DNA of 5,650 bases from an uncultured Xanthobacteraceae bacterium (GCA_955652195.1 CATPBC010000141.1:1-5650), one strand, 5' to 3'; shown: positions 1 to 5,513, counted from the stretch's first letter. The notes: generated by a model from the letters alone, not told the origin. Made by a program: numbers and translations.

Positions 1-1200
1 CCGGCGCAACTCAGCCGGATCGATGCCGAGTTGATCGGCAGCGAGATCGACCATGCGCTCGATGACGTAACCCGATTCCGGCCGGCCATTGCCGCGATAG
101 GGGCGCACCGGTTGGGTATGCGTGAACACCGCGGTGGCCTCGATATGGGAAGCCGGCGTGCGGTAGACGCCGGCCAGGGTGCCGAGATTGCCGGTAAAAG
201 CCGGCATGCCGGTCTGCAGATAGGCACCGATCGCGGCGGTGACCCTGGCACGGAAGCCGAGGAACGTGCCGTTCTGGTCGAGCGCGAGTTCCGCTTCGGT
301 GACATTATCGCGGCCTTGGGCGTCGCACAGAAAAGATTCCGACCGTGTCGCCACCCATTTCACCGGGCGCCCGGTGAGCTTGGCGGCGCACAGCACCAGC
401 GCCACTTCGTTGTAGACGGCCGACTTCATGCCGAAGCTGCCGCCGATGTCGCCGCACACCACGCGGATCTTGCTGTCGGGGACTTTCAGCACAAATTGTG
501 ACAGTTCGGTTTGAAACACATTGGTCCGCTGCAAGGTCGTGTAGATCGTGTAGCGGCCTTCGATCGGCTCGAACATGCCGATGCAGCCGCGCGGCTCCAT
601 GGTCGCCGCCGTGACGCGATTGATAACGAAGCGATGCTTGACGACATGCGCGGCGCGCGCAAACGCCGCGTCGGTTGCTTCCTTGTTCCCTTCGAGATGG
701 ACGAAGCCGATATTGTTGGGACAATCGTCCCAGACCAGCGGTGCCCCCGGCTTTGTGGCATCGCCGGTGGATGCGATCGCAGGCAGCGGCTCGTAATCGA
801 CCTCGATCAGCTCCGCGGCATCGATCGCCTGATAGTAATTTTCCGCAACGACGAAGGCGACGTAGTCGCCGATCATGCGGACGCGGTCCTCGGTCAGCGC
901 CGGATAACGCGGCCGATAGCCGGGCACGCCATTGCGGCGCTGCAGTCCGCTGGGCACCGGCAGATCGCCGAAGCCGGCGGCCTTATACTCGGCGCTAGTC
1001 AGCACCGCGAGCACGCCGGGCGCGCTCTTGACTTTGGCAATATCGATCGAGCGGATGCGCGCATGGGCATGCGGCGAGCGCAGCACACAGCCGAAGGCCA
1101 TGCCGGGAAACACCATGTCAGCGACATAGCGTCCGTGGCCCTTAACCAGCCGCGGATCTTCGAATCGCGGAACGGGCTGGCCTATCGCGAATTCACCCAT
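1..1200 (-). CDS. Molybdenum hydroxylase large subunit (CoxL/xanthine dehydrogenase family), N-terminal 400 aa, cut by left edge
   Basis: Reading leftward from the ATG at 1200-1198, the frame stays open for exactly 400 codons to the window edge. About half of a typical 760-800 aa large subunit is therefore present. The start MGEFAIGQPVPRFEDPR and GHGRYVADM (21-29) match the family's N-terminal signature. The stretch around 104-140 (DRVRMIGDYVAFVVAE, then EVDYEPLP) is the aldehyde oxidase/xanthine dehydrogenase a/b hammerhead domain. GGSFGMK (253-259) is the molybdopterin-binding glycine loop, and PYRGNGRPESGYVIER (367-382) is the active-site loop region. Known of the family: this subunit holds the Mo-cytosine dinucleotide cofactor and hydroxylates aldehydes, N-heterocycles or CO, working with a 2Fe-2S subunit and an FAD subunit. 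Neither partner is in this window; they may lie beyond the left edge. The loop lacks the AYxCSFR of true form I CO dehydrogenase, so I do not assign coxL. An in-frame TGA at 1209-1207 blocks any upstream start except near-cognate codons. Confidence 0.93.
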   Translation of the reverse strand, partial: MGEFAIGQPVPRFEDPRLVKGHGRYVADMVFPGMAFGCVLRSPHAHARIRSIDIAKVKSAPGVLAVLTSAEYKAAGFGDLPVPSGLQRRNGVPGYRPRYPALTEDRVRMIGDYVAFVVAENYYQAIDAAELIEVDYEPLPAIASTGDATKPGAPLVWDDCPNNIGFVHLEGNKEATDAAFARAAHVVKHRFVINRVTAATMEPRGCIGMFEPIEGRYTIYTTLQRTNVFQTELSQFVLKVPDSKIRVVCGDIGGSFGMKSAVYNEVALVLCAAKLTGRPVKWVATRSESFLCDAQGRDNVTEAELALDQNGTFLGFRARVTAAIGAYLQTGMPAFTGNLGTLAGVYRTPASHIEATAVFTHTQPVRPYRGNGRPESGYVIERMVDLAADQLGIDPAELRR

Positions 1201-1214
1201 CAGAATTCACCCAT
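1187..1214. repeat. 14-bp imperfect tandem duplication across the molybdoenzyme start codon
   Basis: Plus-strand 1187-1200 and 1201-1214 are adjacent copies matching at their last 12 bases (gaattcacccat). Each copy contains, on the minus strand, ATGGGTGAATTC, that is Met-Gly-Glu-Phe. Because 14 is not a multiple of three, the upstream copy is out of frame with the gene and ends at once in TGA. Either copy alone would make a normal gene start, so this looks like a small slippage-type duplication. Confidence 0.85.
1200..1214 (-). other. Four-codon leader minigene (MGEF-stop) overlapping the molybdoenzyme start
   Basis: The upstream duplicate reads ATG GGT GAA TTC TGA from 1214 down to 1200. 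The A of its TGA is the first base of the molybdoenzyme ATG, giving the TGATG arrangement typical of translational coupling. The Shine-Dalgarno-like GAGG at 1224-1221 sits 6 nt before this first ATG but 20 nt before the real one. The real ATG has only GGTGA (1210-1206) about 6 nt upstream. I infer that ribosomes may load at the minigene and restart on the gene. It may also be a neutral by-product of the duplication. Confidence 0.4.
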
Positions 1215-1220
1215 TACATG

Positions 1221-1224
1221 CCTC
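1221..1224 (-). promoter_or_regulatory. Shine-Dalgarno GAGG positioned for the leader minigene
   Basis: Minus-strand GAGG (plus-strand cctc) lies 6 nt upstream of the first of two duplicated ATG codons. It is well placed for that codon and poorly placed for the molybdoenzyme ATG at 1200. It is therefore relevant to how the gene's translation starts. Confidence 0.5.
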
Positions 1225-1244
1225 GCGCAGCGGCGTGGTGGAAT

Positions 1245-1290
1245 GCCAAAGCGAAATTGCTGGTAAGCGCAAAGTCATTTTCGCTTGGGC
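1245..1290. promoter_or_regulatory. Inverted repeat in the divergent intergenic region, operator candidate
   Basis: The arms at 1245-1256 (gccaaagcgaaa) and 1279-1290 (tttcgcttgggc) pair at 11 of 12 positions around a 22-bp centre; the mismatch is at 1248/1287. The arm centres are 34 bp apart, about three helical turns. The site lies upstream of both divergent genes, closer to the molybdoenzyme. It could bind a dimeric regulator or form a hairpin in the molybdoenzyme leader RNA. No regulator gene is in the window, so its role is inferred. Confidence 0.4.
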
Positions 1291-1292
1291 CT

Positions 1293-1353
1293 ATCGGAAG
1301 GAACGATCGGTCTTACAACGGCTTGCAAAGGCCTTCAATCGGGCTTTAATCGG
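1293..1353. repeat. Four ATCGG direct motifs in the divergent intergenic region
   Basis: ATCGG occurs at 1293-1297, 1306-1310, 1338-1342 and 1349-1353. The last two lie within a longer AATCGG repeat spaced 11 bp, about one helical turn, and the final copy overlaps the candidate -10 of the rightward gene. A pentamer seen four times in about 60 bp is more than expected, although ATCGG is common in GC-rich alphaproteobacterial DNA. Confidence 0.3.
1323..1350 (+). promoter_or_regulatory. Candidate sigma-70-type promoter for the Fe-S protein gene
   Basis: A possible -35 TTGCAA (1323-1328) and -10 TTTAAT (1345-1350) are separated by 16 bp. They match the consensus at 4 of 6 and 5 of 6 positions. 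Transcription would start near 1357 and leave a leader of about 50 nt. This is the best match I found between the divergent starts; no equally good promoter was found for the leftward gene. Confidence 0.35.
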
Positions 1354-1409
1354 ACCCGGCGGGGCAGTACGCTGACGCAGACTTACGATTTGCCGGATTC
1401 GCTCTGCCA

Positions 1410-2825
1410 ATGAGGCAGCCCACAATAATGCAGCCCCCCTCACAAAGCGCGGCCGACCCGGCGGTGCAGACATTCGAAGCCGCCTTGGAAGCGCGCGCGC
1501 TGGCCATGGCCGATGCCTGCACCCGTTGCGGCAAATGCGTTGAGGTTTGCCCGGTCACCGGGCCAGGCGGACTCACGCCGGAAGAGCTGCAAAATCCCGC
1601 CGCAGTCATTGACGGCATCATCGACATTGTGCGCACCGGCCAAGTTCGCACCAATGATGGCAATGAGGCCGCCCGCAAATGGGCCAATGCCTGCATTCTC
1701 TCTGGCGAATGTATCAAGGCCTGCGACTACGGCGTTAATCCGCGCTTCCTGTTGCACATGGCGCGGGTCCAGATGGCGCGCAGGTCCGACGCGGCAGTAC
1801 AGCGCAAAAATGGCGTCGATGGTTTCCGCAAAGTTGCGCGCGAGGTCACGCATCTGTCGCGCATCCAGCTCGATGACGCACTGCTGCAACGCTTGGGGCA
1901 GGGCGCCAAGCAAGCGAGTGGCACAGAAGAGCCGCCGGATTTCATTTTTTACACCGGCTGCAACGTGCTCAAGACGCCGCACATCGCACTCCTCGCCCTC
2001 GACATCATGGATGCGCTCGGCGTCACCTATGAGGTGATGGGCGGACCGACGCATTGCTGCGGCATCGTGCAGATGCGCGCCGGCGACGTCGCGACATCCG
2101 GCCGTGTCGCCGAAGGCACGCTCGACAAGCTTTCGCGCAGCAAGAGCGGGCAGGTGCTGTCGTGGTGTCCGTCGTGTCAGGTGCAGTTCGCCGAGACGAC
2201 ACTGCCGACGATCGAAAAGACGCGCGGTGCGCGGCCGTTCGAAATGACGCCGTTCACGCTGTTCATCCGCAAGAATCTCGACCGGCTGCGGCCGCTGCTG
2301 CGTGAGCCCGTGCCGATGCGGATCGCATTGCACCGCCATCCGGGCATCCATGGAGTCGTCGAAGCGGCCGAGGACATTTTGCGCGCGGTCCCCGGTATTG
2401 AAATCGTCGATCTGCACCAGCCAGCGGTCGGATTACAGGCCAACAGCATTCGCGTGCTGCCGGCCTATCGCCGGCAATTGCATGAGCAGGAACTGGAAAC
2501 CGCGGCGGCCGTCGGCGTCGATGCGCTGGTCGCGGTCTACCATTCCGATCACCGCGAACTCTGTGCGCATGAGCGCGACTGGCCGTTCCGCATAATGAAT
2601 ATGTACGAGATCATCGGCGCCAGCATGGGATTGCGGCGCGACGATCGCTTCAAGCGGCTGAAAATGATGCAGGACGCTGACGCGATCCTCGCCGACTGCC
2701 GCGACCTGGTCGAAGCGCACGGCCTCGATGTCGAAACGACCCGCACCGCGATCGAGGCGATGCTCGAAGAGCAGCCCGCGCCGCTGCGGGGCGCGCCGCT
2801 GCGCCCGGGAGACGATGCTCGATAA
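1410..2825 (+). CDS. HdrD/GlcF-like (Fe-S)-binding protein with ferredoxin and CCG domains, 471 aa
   Basis: This is a predicted cytoplasmic electron-transfer subunit with no signal peptide or membrane segment. Residues 37-48 (CTRCGKCVEVCP) form a complete 4Fe-4S ferredoxin motif. Residues 95-105 (CILSGECIKAC) look like the second motif but have Ser98 where the second Cys is expected. A full CCG domain follows: C184, then C216-C217-G218, then C253-P-S-C256, the layout that holds the non-cubane cluster in HdrB. The second half (about 303-390) resembles another CCG domain but has lost its cysteines: LHRHPG at 307-312, LQA at 342-344, and YHSDHRELC at 377-385. HdrC-like followed by HdrB-like order is the architecture of HdrD, GlcF and GlpC, which pass electrons from a dehydrogenase to quinone or disulfide acceptors. 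The partner here is unknown; the divergent molybdoenzyme is a candidate by position only. The start is uncertain: ATG 1410 has no clear ribosome site, while ATG 1428 (residue 7) has GAGG 12 nt upstream. The stop is 2 bp from the convergent neighbour's stop. Confidence 0.92.
   Translation: MRQPTIMQPPSQSAADPAVQTFEAALEARALAMADACTRCGKCVEVCPVTGPGGLTPEELQNPAAVIDGIIDIVRTGQVRTNDGNEAARKWANACILSGECIKACDYGVNPRFLLHMARVQMARRSDAAVQRKNGVDGFRKVAREVTHLSRIQLDDALLQRLGQGAKQASGTEEPPDFIFYTGCNVLKTPHIALLALDIMDALGVTYEVMGGPTHCCGIVQMRAGDVATSGRVAEGTLDKLSRSKSGQVLSWCPSCQVQFAETTLPTIEKTRGARPFEMTPFTLFIRKNLDRLRPLLREPVPMRIALHRHPGIHGVVEAAEDILRAVPGIEIVDLHQPAVGLQANSIRVLPAYRRQLHEQELETAAAVGVDALVAVYHSDHRELCAHERDWPFRIMNMYEIIGASMGLRRDDRFKRLKMMQDADAILADCRDLVEAHGLDVETTRTAIEAMLEEQPAPLRGAPLRPGDDAR
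2777..2806 (+). repeat. 15-bp in-frame tandem repeat at the C-terminus of the Fe-S protein
   Basis: The 12-bp word cgcgccgctgcg occurs at 2777-2788 and 2792-2803, a 15-bp period that adds five codons. The protein reads APLRG then APLRP (457-466). The region also folds as GGGCGC (2789-2794) with GCGCCC (2801-2806) around a 6-nt loop, close to the gene's end. No T-run follows, so I do not call it a terminator. Confidence 0.55.
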
Positions 2826-2827
2826 GA

Positions 2828-4483
2828 TCAATCCTGCGGCTCGACCTTCACCAAGGCGTGGGCATGGTTCGAACCGACCCAGAATGACACCGGCGTCGTC
2901 GAATTATCCACGTAAAGGGTCCGCATATTGGTCTCGGACGGCATCAGATATTGCTCCGTTGCTCCGGTCTTCGGATCCATGCGGACGACGCGATCGGTCG
3001 CCATTGTCGAGGCCCAGATGGCGCCGCTCTTATCGATGTTTGCCCGATACGGGAACGTGTAGGGCGGCAGCGGATATTCGGTGAACTTCTCCGTCCTGGT
3101 GTCGAAGATCGCGACTTTGTTGCCGCGATATTCCGTCACCACGATACGGTCCTGATCGTCGATCTCCATGCGCCGCGCGCGGGCATGCGGCGTCGGCAAC
3201 GGGAACCATTTCACCGCATGGGTCTTCGCATCGATGGTGCCGAGATACCCTTCCGAGAACTCGGCCATCCACAAATTATTTTTGGAGTCGGATATCACCT
3301 GATACATGCTGTAGTGATGGCCCGCCGGCAACTCGCTCGTCGGATGGAATTTTTCCCAGGTGTTGCTGGCGATATCGAGCCGGAAAATGTCCTGGGTGCC
3401 GACGCTCTTGGTCCAGACCTTGCCGTCGACGTCGTGGCGCAGTCCGACGAAATTTAATTGCACCCGGTTGTCGTTCCACTCCGCGGCCAGCGGATAGAAT
3501 TTGGTCTCGCCGGTCTTCGGATCAAGCGTGCCGAGCGCGCCCTGGTACATGGTGTCGAACCAGAGTTTCCCGCTCCGGTCGAACTCGAGCGAGAGATTTC
3601 CTTCCGGCGCGTCCGGTTTGAATTTCTTGGTCGGATATTCGGTGAGTTTGAGCGTCTTTGGATCAAACTTGGAGATGAAGAGCTCACCAAAATCCGAGTA
3701 CCAGACGTTGCCGTCCTTATCGAGCACCACGTCGTGAGGCTCGGTGGTCGGCCGAACCACGTCGTATTCAGTCTCGATCACATGCGTCGAGCGGCCGGTC
3801 GGGCGCGGCAGCGTCTTGAGCGGATACTGCCAGTGATCGGTCGCGCTCAAGTTGATGGTCGCGAGATATTCGGCCATCTTGCGGTAGTCCTCGGGCTTCC
3901 CGGCGCGGTCAGGATCGAGCATCACCTGCGGTTTGATCGGTTGGCTCACCGCGCCATAGCCCTTCATCCGGCTGATCACCTGCATCCACTCGTTCACGTC
4001 ATGGGTCGAGCGCACGATGCGCTCCAGCGTGTGGCAGCTCATGCAGTCGAGCAGCATGGCTTTTTGCTCTTCGCTGCCCGGGATGCTCATCATCCATTCG
4101 GCATTGCTGAGCTGACTTGCGAGGTCATGCGTTTTATCGAGCTTGAGATTGAGGCTGCTCGTCCGCTCGGCGATGACATTGGCGCTCGTCCGCGCGCTGA
4201 GATCGTAACCGACCGCGCGGATCGTGACGGTGTAGCGCCCCGGCTCCAGCCGGTTTTCGGGAAAAGCGTAGCGGCCCTTGCCGTCGGTCGTCACGTTGGT
4301 CGATACGATCGATCCATCCTTGCGCGCCGTCACCACGACGCCTTCCATCGCACCCTCGGCGTCTGACGTGACTTGACCGGTCAGCGCGGCGGGCGCGCGC
4401 TCATCCGCGCGGACAGCGCTCGGCGCAAAGGACAGACCCGCGGCCAGCGCAGTCGTCATCCACAGGATGGATACGGATTTCAT
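2828..4483 (-). CDS. Secreted carboxypeptidase-regulatory-like / cytochrome c / Vgb-like propeller fusion protein, 551 aa
   Basis: Residues 1-26 form a Sec signal peptide (hydrophobic core to about 20, predicted cleavage after AVRA), so the protein is periplasmic. Residues about 33-116 form a carboxypeptidase-regulatory-like beta-sandwich (LTGQVTSDAEGAMEGVVVTA, then PGRYTVTIRAVGYD). Residues about 126-212 hold one heme c site, CMSCH (C147, C150, H151); the distal ligand is uncertain, with M188 or M203 as candidates. Residues about 233-549 form a beta-propeller of the Vgb/NHL type. It has seven repeats, with W261, W308, W357, W405, V449, W490 and W535 in equivalent strands, and recurrent DPKTG...YP turns. 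Vgb homologues are virginiamycin B lyases, but the His/Glu pair of that enzyme (x13 spacing) is not intact in any blade: H250 pairs with D264, Y394 with E408 and R437 with E451. I infer a periplasmic electron-transfer or substrate-sensing role, not antibiotic lysis. The ATG has AGGGAG 6 nt upstream. A 243-bp gap separates it from the gene upstream, so it probably has its own promoter. Confidence 0.93.
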   Translation of the reverse strand: MKSVSILWMTTALAAGLSFAPSAVRADERAPAALTGQVTSDAEGAMEGVVVTARKDGSIVSTNVTTDGKGRYAFPENRLEPGRYTVTIRAVGYDLSARTSANVIAERTSSLNLKLDKTHDLASQLSNAEWMMSIPGSEEQKAMLLDCMSCHTLERIVRSTHDVNEWMQVISRMKGYGAVSQPIKPQVMLDPDRAGKPEDYRKMAEYLATINLSATDHWQYPLKTLPRPTGRSTHVIETEYDVVRPTTEPHDVVLDKDGNVWYSDFGELFISKFDPKTLKLTEYPTKKFKPDAPEGNLSLEFDRSGKLWFDTMYQGALGTLDPKTGETKFYPLAAEWNDNRVQLNFVGLRHDVDGKVWTKSVGTQDIFRLDIASNTWEKFHPTSELPAGHHYSMYQVISDSKNNLWMAEFSEGYLGTIDAKTHAVKWFPLPTPHARARRMEIDDQDRIVVTEYRGNKVAIFDTRTEKFTEYPLPPYTFPYRANIDKSGAIWASTMATDRVVRMDPKTGATEQYLMPSETNMRTLYVDNSTTPVSFWVGSNHAHALVKVEPQD

Positions 4484-4489
4484 CGAGCG

Positions 4490-4495
4490 CTCCCT
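4490..4495 (-). promoter_or_regulatory. Ribosome binding site AGGGAG of the cytochrome/propeller gene
   Basis: Minus-strand AGGGAG ends 6 nt before the ATG at 4483-4481. This fixes the start that also gives a well-formed signal peptide. Confidence 0.7.
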
Positions 4496-4518
4496 AAACC
4501 GAATTTGATTTTATCGGT

Positions 4519-4536
4519 GGCGGGCGCAATCCCGCC
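4519..4536 (-). promoter_or_regulatory. GC-rich hairpin in the presumed leader of the cytochrome/propeller gene
   Basis: This is a perfect 6-bp stem GGCGGG/CCCGCC with loop ATTGCG on the minus strand. It sits about 35 nt upstream of the ATG and just before an A-rich stretch (GATAAAATC). It could be an operator or an RNA structure in the leader; there is no direct evidence for either. Confidence 0.25.
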
Positions 4537-4684
4537 GCAAGGCAAATACTTACCAGAACCGAAGTTATCCTGCGCTCGTTCTTAGCCGTCGACAACCCTG
4601 CTCGGGCGTATACGAGCGATGCGCCGCACCGGTCGAGGTTGCAGTGCAATCTTGGCAGTCAAGCGGAACCCGAACCTCGTTCGC

Positions 4685-4703
4685 CGCAGCGAGACCGGCT
4701 GCG
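4685..4703 (-). terminator. Weak hairpin downstream of the aldolase-like gene
   Basis: A 6-bp stem CGCAGC/GCTGCG with a 7-nt loop begins about 24 nt after the stop of the aldolase-like gene. It lacks a U-tract, so at best it may pause polymerase or protect the 3' end. Termination may instead be Rho-dependent. Confidence 0.2.
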
Positions 4704-4726
4704 TTGGTGAGAGCGGTGCGCCAGCT

Positions 4727-5506
4727 TCAGGTTTTGTAGTCGGGTTCCGTTCGATCGAGGATGCGTTTCAACGCATCGAAATGCCGCTGCGCCGGACTTG
4801 GGCCGTCGTAGAATTTCGCGCCGCCAATTTCGCGCTTGGTCTTCTCGACCACCGCGGCCGGCAGCTGTTTGAGCGGCTGGCCCGTCCACATGGCGTAGAT
4901 TTGAACCTGCGCTGCGCGCTCGAGGTAATAGAGCCGGTCATAGGCGTCGGCGACGGTGAGGCCGAGCGTGGTGACGCCATGATTGGCCATGAACAGCACC
5001 GTCTTATTGCCGATGATCTTGGCGAGACGCTCGCCTTCGGCAGGGTCGAATGCCGGGCCGGTATAGTGGTCGTCATAGGCGATCGCATCCATCAAGCCGA
5101 CCTCGGTCTGGCCAATCTCCTTGATCCGCGGATCTTGCAGCCGTGTGAGCGCGCTGACATAGGGCATGTGCGTGTGAAACACCGCCGCGGCCTGCGGGAG
5201 CGCCTTATGAATCGGTGCGTGGATGCAGTAGCAGGAGCGCTCGACATCGCCGGTGCCGCGCCTGACTTTGCCGTCGTCTATCCCGACCTCCATGAACGAC
5301 GAGGCCGTGACTTCGGACCAATGCATGCCGAACGGGATCTGATAGTAGCGATCGCTGCGGCCTGGAACGGTAAGCGTGAGGTGGTTGAAAATCCCCTCGC
5401 TAAAACCATGCATGAATGCGAGCCGGTGCGCGGCCGCAAGATCGATGCGCGCCTGCCATTCCTCGGCGCTGCATTGCAAACTGTTCGGCGAAACCCTGAT
5501 CTGCAT
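4727..5506 (-). CDS. Class II aldolase/adducin-family protein, 259 aa
   Basis: This is a soluble, cytoplasmic protein of normal length for the family. Residues 25-50 (AAHRLAFMHGFSEGIFNHLTLTVPG) form the N-terminal substrate-loop region. HTH (H111, H113) and NHG (H176) match the three zinc-binding histidines of L-fuculose-1-phosphate aldolase (FucA). An ungapped comparison with the FucA segment that I recall, EWRFH to HNH, places FucA's catalytic Glu73 at Cys92 here (SCYCIH, 91-96). Retro-aldol chemistry of the FucA type is therefore doubtful. A decarboxylase, isomerase, hydrolase-like or non-catalytic role is equally possible. The start is taken at ATG 5506 because GAGGAG (5519-5514) lies 7 nt upstream. 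An in-frame ATG at 5530 would add eight residues (MKWPRSAS) but has no ribosome site and lies within the candidate -10. It is co-oriented with the cytochrome/propeller gene downstream and with the fragment upstream, with gaps of 243 and 99 bp. Confidence 0.93.
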   Translation of the reverse strand: MQIRVSPNSLQCSAEEWQARIDLAAAHRLAFMHGFSEGIFNHLTLTVPGRSDRYYQIPFGMHWSEVTASSFMEVGIDDGKVRRGTGDVERSCYCIHAPIHKALPQAAAVFHTHMPYVSALTRLQDPRIKEIGQTEVGLMDAIAYDDHYTGPAFDPAEGERLAKIIGNKTVLFMANHGVTTLGLTVADAYDRLYYLERAAQVQIYAMWTGQPLKQLPAAVVEKTKREIGGAKFYDGPSPAQRHFDALKRILDRTEPDYKT

Positions 5507-5513
5507 TGATGCG

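Larger units (their letters stand above)
4484..4726. other. Noncoding gap with three short dyads between aldolase-like and cytochrome/propeller genes
   Basis: I find no supportable gene here. Three inverted repeats stand out. GGCGGG/CCCGCC (4519-4524 and 4531-4536, loop of 6) lies about 35 nt before the cytochrome gene start. GCTCG/CGAGC (4600-4604 and 4613-4617) is built around the palindrome CGTATACG. CGCAGC/GCTGCG (4685-4690 and 4698-4703, loop of 7) lies just after the aldolase-like stop. None is followed by a T-run on the minus strand, so none is a clear intrinsic terminator. No convincing -35/-10 pair was found for the cytochrome gene. Confidence 0.5.

Noticed and set aside
511..1266. 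251-aa open frame on the plus strand opposite the molybdoenzyme
   Set aside because: The opposite strand encodes a clear molybdenum hydroxylase throughout. The plus-strand product has no recognisable motif and reflects GC-rich codon bias.
1440..2417. 325-aa minus-strand open frame inside the Fe-S protein gene
   Set aside because: It overlaps the ferredoxin and CCG motifs on the plus strand and shows only shadow-like Arg/His/Ala-rich sequence.
2866..2880. GGTTCGAACC resembles a tRNA T-arm loop
   Set aside because: It lies inside the propeller gene's coding end, and no acceptor, D-arm or anticodon stem can be built around it.
3458..4366. 302-aa open frame antisense to the cytochrome/propeller gene
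   Set aside because: It is low-complexity, His/Arg-rich and has no motif. The minus-strand protein has a signal peptide, CMSCH and propeller repeats.
4642..4674. Minus-strand TTGACT...GATTGCAC considered as a sigma-70 or sigma-54 promoter of the cytochrome gene
   Set aside because: No -10 occurs at a suitable spacing from TTGACT, and the GG/GC spacing and TGGCAC element needed for sigma-54 are absent.
4619..5509. 296-aa plus-strand open frame, longer than the aldolase-like gene it opposes
   Set aside because: The minus-strand frame carries family motifs (HTH, NHG) and a strong GAGGAG ribosome site. The plus frame has neither.
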